From NCBI GenBank assembly GCA_036399835.1, contig DASWMI010000205.1:1-23037 (forward strand): a DNA stretch of 23,037 nucleotides, in the 5' to 3' direction. This stretch comes from DASYML01 sp036399835 (GTDB taxonomy: Bacteria > Acidobacteriota > Blastocatellia > Pyrinomonadales > Pyrinomonadaceae). Positions 16,249 through 22,886 of the stretch are shown here, piece by piece (within the stretch, counting starts at the first letter, position 1; every line of letters starts with the position of its first letter). Below the pieces are notes generated by a model. It was not told where the DNA came from and ran no database searches. It saw nothing but the letters and a program-made list of their open reading frames with translations. The translations under genes and the position numbers were made by a program.

Positions 16249-16805
16249 GGTTTCCTCCTTAGACCTCTTGAGAAGCGGCCTCGCGCTCACTTTTCAAAGC
16301 TCACGCCTGCTTCTCTCTCTGATTTTCCGGGCCAGTGTCGCCAACAGCCAATCTGTGAGACACGGCGACACTGGCCTTCATAAATGCTGGTCCAAAATCA
16401 TCGCGCCGGGCGCTCTCTCCGAGAGCCTTCTTTGATTAGCAGTGCCGGGCGGCCAGCTAACCAGGGGACTAATCAACTGATGTGCCGGAGCGCGGGGGCG
16501 AAAGCTTTTCGAGCATTTCCGCGAAAATTCGTTTGGCGAGGATTGCAAACTGCCGAACAGCGAACGGCTCTTTGCAAACTGCAAGAGGATGCAGTTGATT
16601 TAGCTGACGCGCAAGATATGAAGCTCAGAGAATCCCGCCTGCGATGATGGAAAATAAGCGAGCCTCTCATCTTCAAACATCGCGGCGAGTCTCTCTTCGC
16701 TCTAACTCCGTATCATGCCTTGCGTCGTTCGCTTCTTTGGCGTTAGAGTGAGGCACATCAAGCCCCGAACCTGTTCACACGCGAAAGGAATTTCGCTCAA
16801 TCAAG
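16249..16805. other. Intergenic region with inverted repeats
   Basis: No credible gene lies in these 557 nt between divergent genes. Dyads visible are a 13-bp perfect hairpin at 16330-16342/16364-16376 (21-nt loop), a GCTCTC/GAGAGC hairpin at 16412-16426, and TTGATTAG/CTAATCAA at 16432-16439/16469-16476. The word TTGCAAACTGC occurs twice, near 16543 and 16573. One CTGGTCCA motif lies at 16387-16394. I could not identify a convincing promoter for the malic enzyme gene. Confidence 0.45.
16330..16376. repeat. 13-bp inverted repeat upstream of the membrane protein gene
   Basis: GGCCAGTGTCGCC at 16330-16342 is exactly complementary to GGCGACACTGGCC at 16364-16376, with a 21-nt loop. It lies about 80 nt upstream of the 133-residue membrane protein gene, within its probable leader or promoter. 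No T-run follows on either strand, so an operator-like or RNA-structure role is as likely as termination. Confidence 0.65.
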
Positions 16806-18239
16806 ATGCAGAACACACCCAGCGCCAGCTACAGCATGACCTTGCGCGTCAAGCTGCCGAGCCTGACAGGCACGCTCGGCGAAGTGACGACAGCCATCGG
16901 ACGCGCCGGAGGCGACATCGGAGCCATAGACATCGTGAGCGTCGGCGGCAACTATATTATCCGCGACATCTCCGTCAACGCAGGCTCCGTCGAGCACGAG
17001 GACGAGATAGTCGAAGCCGTCCGCGACATAGACGGCGTGGAGGTCATCAACGTCTCGGACCGCGTCTTCCTGATGCATCTCGGCGGCAAGATAGAGGTCA
17101 TCTCCAAGACTCCCTTAAAGACGCGCGCGGACCTTTCGATGGCCTACACGCCGGGAGTGGCTCGCGTCTGCGAAGCCATCCACCGCGACCCCGAAAAGGC
17201 TTTTACGCTGACCATCAAGAAGAACACTGTGGCGGTCGTCTCGGACGGAACAGCCGTGCTCGGTCTGGGCGATATTGGACCAGCGGCGGCGATGCCCGTG
17301 ATGGAGGGCAAGGCCATGCTCTTTAAGGAGTTCGCGGGAGTGGATGCCTTTCCCATCTGTCTTTCGACCAAAGACCCTGACGAGATTGTGCGGACCATCA
17401 AACAGATCGCCACGGCCTTTGGCGGCATCAACCTCGAAGACATCTCAGCGCCGCGCTGTTTCGAGATTGAAGACCGGCTCAAGGAAGAGCTGGACATCCC
17501 AGTCTTTCACGATGACCAGCACGGCACGGCGGTCGTCGTCCTCGCCGCACTCATCAACGCTCTGAAAATCGTCGGCAAGCAGATGGAGGATGTTAAGGTA
17601 GTCGTCAACGGCGTGGGCGCGGCGGGCGTCGCCTGCACGAAGATTATCATGGCGGCGGGCGTCGGGAACGTCGTCGGCTGCGACCAGAAGGGCGCGCTCT
17701 ATCGTGGACGCACCGAGCACATGAACTGGATCAAGGAATGGTACGCGCGCAACACCAACCCGCATAACGAGCAGGGAACGATACGCGATGTCATACGCGG
17801 CGCGGATGTCTTTATGGGCCTCTCAGCGCCCGGCGTCATCAACGCCGAAGACCTACAGCAGATGGCCCCCCGTCCGATAGTCTTTGCGATGGCGAACCCG
17901 ACACCCGAAATCATGCCCGAAGAGGCCGCGCCCCACGTCGCCGTGATGGCAACAGGCCGCTCCGATTACGCTAACCAGATTAACAACGTGCTCTGCTTCC
18001 CAGGCATCTTCCGAGGCGCGCTCAACTGCCGCGCCTCCCGCATCAACGAAGAGATGAAACTGGCCGCCGCCCACGCTATCGCCAACATCATCACAGACAC
18101 CGAACTCCACCCCGAATACATCGTCCCCTCCGTCTTCGACAAACGCGTGGCCGAAGCGGTCGCCCGAGATGTCGAAGAGGCCGCCTATCAAACAGGCGTC
18201 GCCAGACGCGAGCGCGTGGATGTTGACTCTGTGATGTAA
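16806..18239 (+). CDS. NAD(P)-dependent malic enzyme with N-terminal ACT domain
   Basis: This 477-residue protein joins an ACT-like regulatory domain (about 10-88) to a short-type bacterial malic enzyme. The catalytic Tyr is expected at 114 (MAYTPGVARV) and the Lys at 169 (MEGKAMLFK). Metal-binding acidic residues lie in 'FEIEDRL' and 'HDDQHGTA' (235-242). The nucleotide-binding GVGAAG is at 269-274. It decarboxylates malate oxidatively to pyruvate, and the ACT domain probably binds a small-molecule effector, perhaps an amino acid (inference). There is no C-terminal phosphotransacetylase-like domain. The start has only a distant AAGGAA upstream. Its downstream neighbour is convergent, 55 nt away, without the strong inverted repeat seen at the other convergent pairs. 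Confidence 0.93.
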   Translation: MQNTPSASYSMTLRVKLPSLTGTLGEVTTAIGRAGGDIGAIDIVSVGGNYIIRDISVNAGSVEHEDEIVEAVRDIDGVEVINVSDRVFLMHLGGKIEVISKTPLKTRADLSMAYTPGVARVCEAIHRDPEKAFTLTIKKNTVAVVSDGTAVLGLGDIGPAAAMPVMEGKAMLFKEFAGVDAFPICLSTKDPDEIVRTIKQIATAFGGINLEDISAPRCFEIEDRLKEELDIPVFHDDQHGTAVVVLAALINALKIVGKQMEDVKVVVNGVGAAGVACTKIIMAAGVGNVVGCDQKGALYRGRTEHMNWIKEWYARNTNPHNEQGTIRDVIRGADVFMGLSAPGVINAEDLQQMAPRPIVFAMANPTPEIMPEEAAPHVAVMATGRSDYANQINNVLCFPGIFRGALNCRASRINEEMKLAAAHAIANIITDTELHPEYIVPSVFDKRVAEAVARDVEEAAYQTGVARRERVDVDSVM

Positions 18240-18294
18240 AGTCCCCTTACAATCATTACTTCACAAGGTTGGGTAGATATATTGAATACGGAGG

Positions 18295-19980
18295 TTAGCT
18301 ACTTCGTGCTGTCTTTTCTAATTCGTGCCTGAGCAGATTTAGGCGAGAAGCGGAACAAATTTTCTCGTATGCTCTTTCAGTGAGATCATCCCTCTTGAAA
18401 AAGTTTGAAAGATCAAGCGATAGGTCTTCACGTTGTTTGGCTACTTGCTCCGCTAAGACGTCTCGTATTATAGCGGATAATGTTCGGCTCACGGGATTTG
18501 ATAATATCTCTTGGTATGACCGCTCACGAAGCAACTGCATGATACGCGAAGACAGATGCTGAGAATTCTCTACAGCCTCAAAGACAGCCTTGACTAATAA
18601 AAGTTGTGTAATTTGGCCGCGTCTCTTTGTTTTAGGCAAAGTGCTCATATAACGTCTAATGAGTAATCCGCACCAAATGGCCGTCGCTAATCTGCGGTAA
18701 TCATCAGAGGTTAGCTTTTCGTCAAAACGTCCAAACAGATTCTCATATTGCCCTGTATGAAAGAGACTAGCAACCTTGTTTCTCGCAGCACCAATGCCGA
18801 CCGTATCGGTCGTCACCCCAACCCACTGAGCGACTTCTTTCAACCCTACTGGAATATATCCATGAAGTAAGGCTTTTTTCTCGTTTTTCCACTCCTTCTC
18901 GCGTCGCTCATAGAAAATTTTGACACTATCTAAAAACCTAGCAATGTTCAACTGCTCAGGCTCATGAGCCACTAAGTTCATTGGGCGCATTGGATTCTGG
19001 CTATTCGTTCGGCGAACTATATCATTAAGAAGCTTCCTTTGATTAACAATATCCATTTCTAAAACTCTAACGAGTACGCGGCAAGCATGACGAGATTTGT
19101 CAGATGAATGAAGGGCGTGCAGGGTTTGGGAGCCATTAATGATTGAAGGATAAATTAAACGAAGAGTGCGCCCTTTAGGGAGTACCTGTTTACAAACGAT
19201 ATAAATTCCATTGTTCCCCAGCCAGAACGTTCCTGGCTCTTTTTCATAGGTTCTCCTAATATCGTCATTGATCCGCGTTCGTAGATCGGTGCGTACATTT
19301 TGAGAAAAGAGACGTTCATGTTCATCTTTGTCCATGAGACGAAGGAATGCGCGAGTATCTGCTAGCCCAACGTAGTTGCGGAAGCGATCTTTGGCCGAAC
19401 CGATGCTCCAAACATCTTCAAACTCTATATCGACGCTCTCAACAGGAGGAGTGAAACCTTCTTCGTACAGTTGCCACAATGGAGCTACTCGCTCTATATC
19501 AATGACATGGAGATTTTCATCGGGCCATGCCATTACTCGTTTTGAAGTCACAAAATCAAATCGAATAGAATCAGGACGTGCGAGCGCTAGTCGACGAAGT
19601 GCTTTATACTTAGCCCTTAATTCTGACCTGACCATCTGTAGCCATTCCGTAAACTCTTCCTCCTTCTCTGGCTCAAAGAAACGAGTAGCAATCGCCTCAA
19701 AATTCGATAACTCTTTGCTGCTAATTGTGCGTAGTTTAAGGCTTGGTTCGTACTTCGATTGGAGCACAACCTTTACTTCTCCCTCAGTTACAATCGCATC
19801 AATTCCGCCATCGCTAGAACCATCAGTGATCTCACACTTTGCGTGTTCCCCATATCGAGCGAGCACATACCACTGGATAAAAGCACGCTCCGGCGCAAGT
19901 TGCCTGAAACGGGAACTCTCAAGTTCTCTTTTCAAGGCTCCTACTGCGTTAATGAGGTGTTTCCGCTTTTCGTCAGGCAT
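18295..19980 (-). CDS. AIPR-family protein (abortive infection phage resistance)
   Basis: This 561-residue protein shows the AIPR core: 'NYVGLADTRAF' at 202, 'QNVRTDLRTRINDDIRRT' at 227, 'FWLGNNGIYIVC' at 252-263, 'SIINGSQTLHAL' at 279-290, and 'RRTNSQNPM' at 323. The N-terminus has a PD-(D/E)xK-nuclease-like arrangement, with 'SSDGGIDAIV' (D57, D61) followed by 'VVLQSKY' (Q74, K76), suggesting a nuclease domain. AIPR proteins are linked by family knowledge to phage abortive infection and restriction-like defence. The DNA is visibly AT-richer than every neighbour, and the dispersed GGACCA word is absent, so recent transfer is likely. There is no ribosome site before the ATG, and a 16-nt palindrome lies 31 nt upstream. 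No partner gene is visible. Confidence 0.82.
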   Translation of the reverse strand: MPDEKRKHLINAVGALKRELESSRFRQLAPERAFIQWYVLARYGEHAKCEITDGSSDGGIDAIVTEGEVKVVLQSKYEPSLKLRTISSKELSNFEAIATRFFEPEKEEEFTEWLQMVRSELRAKYKALRRLALARPDSIRFDFVTSKRVMAWPDENLHVIDIERVAPLWQLYEEGFTPPVESVDIEFEDVWSIGSAKDRFRNYVGLADTRAFLRLMDKDEHERLFSQNVRTDLRTRINDDIRRTYEKEPGTFWLGNNGIYIVCKQVLPKGRTLRLIYPSIINGSQTLHALHSSDKSRHACRVLVRVLEMDIVNQRKLLNDIVRRTNSQNPMRPMNLVAHEPEQLNIARFLDSVKIFYERREKEWKNEKKALLHGYIPVGLKEVAQWVGVTTDTVGIGAARNKVASLFHTGQYENLFGRFDEKLTSDDYRRLATAIWCGLLIRRYMSTLPKTKRRGQITQLLLVKAVFEAVENSQHLSSRIMQLLRERSYQEILSNPVSRTLSAIIRDVLAEQVAKQREDLSLDLSNFFKRDDLTERAYEKICSASRLNLLRHELEKTARSS

Positions 19981-20011
19981 AGCATTTAGAAAATTAATGT
20001 GAAGACTTATC

Positions 20012-20027
20012 TTTCAGTTAACTGAAA
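20012..20027. promoter_or_regulatory. Perfect 16-nt palindrome upstream of the AIPR gene
   Basis: TTTCAGTTAACTGAAA is a perfect palindrome 31 nt upstream of the AIPR start. On the minus strand its TTAACT half overlaps a possible -35, with ATTAAT 17 nt further as a possible -10, so a repressor bound here would block transcription. Copies of AGCATTTAG lie at 19981-19989 and 20035-20043, flanking the palindrome. No regulator gene is visible nearby, so autoregulation by AIPR is only a suggestion. Confidence 0.55.
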
Positions 20028-20077
20028 ATAAAAGAGCATTTAGCTTATAGCTTAGGACAGAATAAGGGCGCAAGATT

Positions 20078-20167
20078 TTATTTGTCGGCATAACGTTTTT
20101 CGCGCGGCGCGGGCGGTTTGATGTGCCAGAGCGATTGCATCTGCTTGTTACGGTTTTCGTGCTTCAT
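20078..20167 (-). CDS. Possible 29-residue small protein or gene remnant
   Basis: An open frame from ATG (20167) to TAA encodes a basic, Pro-containing peptide (starts MKHENRNKQMQSLWHI, ends PPAPREKRYADK). The frame stays open 15 codons further upstream, to a TAG. The composition looks protein-like rather than random. It could be a real small protein (weak AAAGAG before the ATG) or the 3' end of a gene truncated next to the acquired AIPR gene. I do not recognise it. Confidence 0.3.
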   Translation of the reverse strand: MKHENRNKQMQSLWHIKPPAPREKRYADK

Positions 20168-20188
20168 CTCTTTATAGTTGAAGTGTTC

Positions 20189-20217
20189 TTGGTGAGTTGC
20201 GGCAATCGGAGTAAACT
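20189..20217 (+). promoter_or_regulatory. Candidate promoter of the metallothionein gene
   Basis: TTGGTG at 20189-20194 is followed by a 17-nt spacer and TAAACT at 20212-20217, 54 nt before the metallothionein ATG. The matches to consensus are modest (3 of 6 and 4 of 6), so this is tentative. No clear metal-responsive operator dyad is visible beside it. Confidence 0.3.
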
Positions 20218-20270
20218 AGCGCACGCCACAGGCTCTTTATCTGAAATTTAATTTTCGCGGAGGAATCAGT

Positions 20271-20429
20271 ATGGCTGACGAGAAGGATAAGAATGAATGC
20301 AAGAATCCGTCGTGTACCTGCCAGGTCCCGGAGGGGGTGAAGTATTGTAGCGCCCCTTGCCAGGGAACGGGGAGCACGATTGAGCTGGATTGCGACTGCG
20401 GGCATGACGAGTGCGGCGGAAACTTTTAA
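20271..20429 (+). CDS. Bacterial metallothionein
   Basis: This 52-residue Cys-rich protein has cysteines at 10, 15, 17, 26, 30, 41, 43 and 48 and a histidine at 45. The order C-x4-C-x-C ... 'YCSAPC' ... 'CDCGHDEC' is the pattern of the prokaryotic metallothionein family (SmtA/BmtA type), which binds Zn, Cd or Cu through Cys and His in a cytoplasmic cluster. SmtA has a longer histidine-containing tail, which this protein lacks. GGAGG at 20259-20263 lies 7 nt before the ATG, an excellent ribosome site. The gene stands alone between the AIPR region and a convergent reductase gene. Roles in metal storage or detoxification are family inference. Confidence 0.9.
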   Translation: MADEKDKNECKNPSCTCQVPEGVKYCSAPCQGTGSTIELDCDCGHDECGGNF

Positions 20430-20434
20430 AGCGA

Positions 20435-20514
20435 AAGATAAACGCGGCGGCGCGTGGATTCGAGTCAAGACAAAAGCTTGTCCTTCATCATTCACGTCCC
20501 GCCGCGTTTATCTT
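20435..20514. terminator. Bidirectional terminator inverted repeat
   Basis: AAGATAAACGCGGCGG (20435-20450) pairs perfectly with 20499-20514, and CGTG/CACG continues the pairing after two mismatches. It starts 5 nt after the metallothionein stop codon and ends 15 nt before the convergent reductase stop codon. A T-rich stretch follows the right arm. Termination of both genes is the simplest reading. Confidence 0.75.
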
Positions 20515-20529
20515 TTCCCTTTGATCGCT

Positions 20530-21525
20530 TTAGACTGATGCGCGCAGGCTCTGTGCCATGAGGGGTATGATACGGCGCGGGACGGCGATGGCCTCCTTGA
20601 TGTGGCGCGCGTGTGTAAAGTGGCCCACGACGTAAAGGCCGCGCACGTTGGTCTCAAAAGTTTCCGGGTCGTAAGCAGGCACTTCGGCCAGACCGGAGTG
20701 GACCAGCTCGACTCCCAGCCGTCGCAGCAGCGTAAGGTCAGCATCGCTCCCTATGAGCACGAAGACGGCATCATTGGGCAAAGTTAAAGTCTCGCCCTCA
20801 TCCGTCCTGAGCTTTACTTCGCGCTCGGTTATCTCTTCTATCTCTTTGAAGAAGACCAGGCTTAGCCGGCCCTGCTCAATCTGGCTTTCAAGCGGGGCGC
20901 GGACCCAGTGCTTGATGGCATTCTTTTTCGGGTCGCGGTTCTCCCAGTCCGCGCGCCAGATGCAGAGAGTCGTCTGCGCGCCCTCTTCGGAAAGAAACAG
21001 CGCAGCCTCCGCCGCGCTATTGCCGCCGCCGATGACCATCGCATCTTTGCGCACATAAGGATAAGGCTCGATAAACCTGTGCTGGACCTTGGGCAGCTCT
21101 TCGCCGGGCACATCCAGGCGGCGCGGGCGGCTCATCGCCCCGATGGCGAAGAGGACGCGCGCCGCTCTGTACGCTCGCTTCGTCGTCTGGACCAGAAACC
21201 CTTCGGGCTCCGTGCGCTCAATCCCGGTCACTTCCTCTTCGGTCCGAATGCGCAGGTTCTCTGCGAGCGCAAACTGCACGTAATGAGAAAGAAGCTCTTC
21301 GCGCGTGGGCTTTTCGCGGCAGGGCTTGAGCGTGCCGGGGCGCATCTCAAGCTCGTTGACCGTGGAGAAGACCGTGCGCCCGACCGGATAATGATAGATC
21401 GTGTCGGCAATCAAGCCCTTTTCGACGACCAGATAGTTAAGCCCTTCGCGCGCCGCCGCATCAGCCGCCGACAGCCCCGCCGGACCAGCCCCTATAATCA
21501 ACAAATCCAACTGCTCAACGCTCAT
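20530..21525 (-). CDS. YpdA-like FAD/NAD(P) oxidoreductase
   Basis: This 331-residue two-dinucleotide-fold flavoprotein has the FAD motif GAGPAG at 12-17. 'VLFAIGAMSRPRRLDVPGEE' lies at 124-143, the NAD(P) motif GGGNSA at 166-171, and a C-terminal FAD signature near 'NVRGLYVVGHF'. The sequence resembles YpdA, the putative bacillithiol disulfide reductase, more than thioredoxin reductase, because no CxxC redox pair exists. The Cys that YpdA carries in its first glycine motif (GGGPCG) is Ala16 here, and the only nearby Cys is C69. The start at 21525 gives the normal N-terminus; 21564 would add 13 residues from the upstream repeat. It lies downstream of the PhzF-like gene on the same strand. Confidence 0.85.
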   Translation of the reverse strand: MSVEQLDLLIIGAGPAGLSAADAAAREGLNYLVVEKGLIADTIYHYPVGRTVFSTVNELEMRPGTLKPCREKPTREELLSHYVQFALAENLRIRTEEEVTGIERTEPEGFLVQTTKRAYRAARVLFAIGAMSRPRRLDVPGEELPKVQHRFIEPYPYVRKDAMVIGGGNSAAEAALFLSEEGAQTTLCIWRADWENRDPKKNAIKHWVRAPLESQIEQGRLSLVFFKEIEEITEREVKLRTDEGETLTLPNDAVFVLIGSDADLTLLRRLGVELVHSGLAEVPAYDPETFETNVRGLYVVGHFTHARHIKEAIAVPRRIIPLMAQSLRASV

Positions 21526-21530
21526 AGATA

Positions 21531-21631
21531 AAAGAGTCTGAGAGTCCGAAAGCCTGAGAGTCATGAGTCAACAGACAAAGCAAATCTTGATGCCTTTGAC
21601 TCTGGACTCAGAGACTCTCGGACTCTAGACT
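21531..21631. repeat. Second copy of the GAGTCCGA-word inverted repeat
   Basis: Arms at about 21535-21578 and 21590-21631 pair imperfectly; the best block is AGAGTCCGA (21541-21549) with TCGGACTCT (21618-21626). The right arm shares most of about 35 nt with the right arm of the repeat at 6847-6926, differing mainly by a few substitutions. It fills the spacer between the PhzF-like gene and the reductase gene, ending just before the latter's ATG. Confidence 0.75.
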
Positions 21632-21639
21632 GTTTCCCG

Positions 21640-22578
21640 TCAGAACATCAACTGGCCGTGCGCGACGACTATGGATGGGCCGCCGATGCGGACCTGCTCG
21701 ATGGAGCCGCGCGCTCCTTTGACTTCCGCGTGAATACGGCTGGGCCGCTTGATAAAATCGCCCTGCTCTATGACAAAACGGAAGAAGCCCTCGTCCGGCT
21801 CAAGCTCAAGCGCGCCATGATGGACCAGGTAGGCCGCGAGTGGTCCAGCCGCACCGCCCGTCGCGGGGTCTTCGAGAACGCCTGCGTCCGGGACAAACGC
21901 GCGCGCGTGGACCTGCGAAGGCGCGCCGTCGAAAGATTCCCTGGCGAAGACATAACAACCGATTGCGCCCGTCCGTTGATAAGCCTGGACCAGCTCTTCT
22001 GCACGGACGCGGCAACGCCCTAAAATCTCAAGCGTGCGGACGGGGACGGCGAGCACGCGTATGCCCGTCGAGATAGTCTGGATAGGCAGGCTCTCATCCA
22101 GTTCTTCCGGCTTGAGGCCCAGAGCGCGCACGAGCGCCGCACGCTCGCCTTCATCCTCGACCTCTGCGTAAATCTCGAACCTGCCCTGCGTCATCACGAC
22201 GCTGAGAGGCCGACCCGCTTCAAACTCTATGTCAACGGGGAGCGTCCCAACGCTGAGTTCCTGATAGATGCGCGTCGAGCCGCTCTCGCCCACAGGCTTT
22301 GGGACGATGCCCTCGCGCGCCAGCGCATTCCATGTGCCGACGACCGGATGGCCCGCAAACGGCAGCTCGCGCTCAGGCGTAAAGATGCGCAGACGGCGTA
22401 GGGCCTTGGCGTCTGTCGGGGGAAGGACAAAGACAGTTTCCGAAAGGTTCATCTCGCGCGCGATGCGCTGCATATCTTCATCGGAGAGACCGGAGGCTTC
22501 CGGAAAGACCGCCAGCGGATTTCCTTGAAAGGCACGCTCTGTAAAAACATCCAGTTGCACAAAACGATAATGGTCCAA
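21640..22578 (-). CDS. PhzF-family isomerase/epimerase-like protein
   Basis: This 312-residue protein has the PhzF (diaminopimelate-epimerase-like) fold markers: 'VFTERAFQGNPLAVF' near the N-terminus, and 'MNLSETVFV', where E47 matches the catalytic Glu. 'FAGHPVVGT' has H77, and the second half carries DPATGGAAG at 237-245. PhzF isomerises a dihydroxyanthranilate precursor in phenazine synthesis, but no other phenazine gene is present, so the substrate here is unknown. The start is TTG at 22578, with GGGAG 7 nt upstream. The longer reading from 22647 begins inside a promoter -35 box and adds 23 residues unrelated to the family. It is probably co-transcribed with the reductase gene. Confidence 0.9.
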   Translation of the reverse strand: MDHYRFVQLDVFTERAFQGNPLAVFPEASGLSDEDMQRIAREMNLSETVFVLPPTDAKALRRLRIFTPERELPFAGHPVVGTWNALAREGIVPKPVGESGSTRIYQELSVGTLPVDIEFEAGRPLSVVMTQGRFEIYAEVEDEGERAALVRALGLKPEELDESLPIQTISTGIRVLAVPVRTLEILGRCRVRAEELVQAYQRTGAIGCYVFARESFDGAPSQVHARAFVPDAGVLEDPATGGAAGPLAAYLVHHGALELEPDEGFFRFVIEQGDFIKRPSRIHAEVKGARGSIEQVRIGGPSIVVAHGQLMF

Positions 22579-22617
22579 CGTTATTCTCCCTTCATCTTTA
22601 ATCTTAAAGGTAGATGA

Positions 22618-22647
22618 ATCATCGAAGCTAGCAGTGCCGACAGTCAA
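22618..22647 (-). promoter_or_regulatory. Promoter of the PhzF-like gene
   Basis: On the minus strand, TTGACT (22647-22642, 5 of 6) is followed by an 18-nt spacer and GATGAT (22623-22618, 4 of 6). Transcription would begin near 22611, about 33 nt before the TTG start at 22578. Its presence argues against the upstream start codon, which overlaps the -35. Confidence 0.55.
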
Positions 22648-22678
22648 GCCCGGCAGGCATCCCGGACCAATAAAAATA

Positions 22679-22707
22679 TTGACAATTCTGGACCACGGGA
22701 TTATTGT
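22679..22707 (+). promoter_or_regulatory. Promoter divergent from the PhzF-like gene
   Basis: TTGACA (22679-22684, perfect) is followed by a 17-nt spacer and TATTGT (22702-22707, 4 of 6). It faces the partial gene at 22887 and would give a leader of about 170 nt. The spacer contains one CTGGACCA copy of the dispersed motif. No riboswitch-like structure is evident in the leader, only a TTTC microsatellite around 22730-22747. Confidence 0.6.
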
Positions 22708-22886
22708 GCTCGCGCTTCACTGGTTCAATTTTTCTTTCTTTCTTTCTCAGCAGCCGTCCTTTTAAATCCCCTCGCGATACTGTTTGCGTTGATGCTGAGA
22801 CAGCTTTCAAAATCGCCCATCTCTTAATGAGATTGCTCGCAGGTCAAGGCAGGCAGAATCTGCTACTGGTATAAAACGGAGACTAT

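Larger units (their letters stand above)
480..22695. repeat. Dispersed palindromic word CTGGWCCAG
   Basis: I counted 37 copies of GGACCA/TGGTCC in the window on both strands. Complete 9-nt palindromes are at 1154, 6311, 12710, 14217, 21187 and 21985. Eight-of-nine copies include 1339, 1848, 2989, 3178, 3925, 10591, 12692, 14937, 16387, 17275, 20699, 21821, 21841 and 22689. Seven copies are intergenic. Copies are sparse in the ribosomal operon (three between 4.2 and 9.3 kb) and absent from 17,398 to 20,699. The function is unknown. Confidence 0.75.

Noticed and set aside
16378..16676. Several short open frames on both strands in the gap before the malic enzyme
   Set aside because: They overlap each other, lack ribosome sites and show no recognisable motif.
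20172..20495. 107-residue minus-strand open frame across the metallothionein gene
   Set aside because: It is a shadow of the metallothionein, which has a strong ribosome site and the full Cys pattern.
21640..22578. Phenazine biosynthesis cluster
   Set aside because: PhzF-like proteins are widespread outside phenazine pathways and no other phz gene is nearby.
22579..22647. N-terminal extension of the PhzF-like protein from the TTG at 22647
   Set aside because: That TTG belongs to a TTGACT -35 box, and the TTG at 22578 has a good ribosome site and the family's usual N-terminus.
480..22695. CTGGWCCAG as a strand-oriented signal such as Chi or KOPS
   Set aside because: The word is palindromic, and the core occurs in both orientations (23 GGACCA and 14 TGGTCC by count), so it cannot set a direction by itself.
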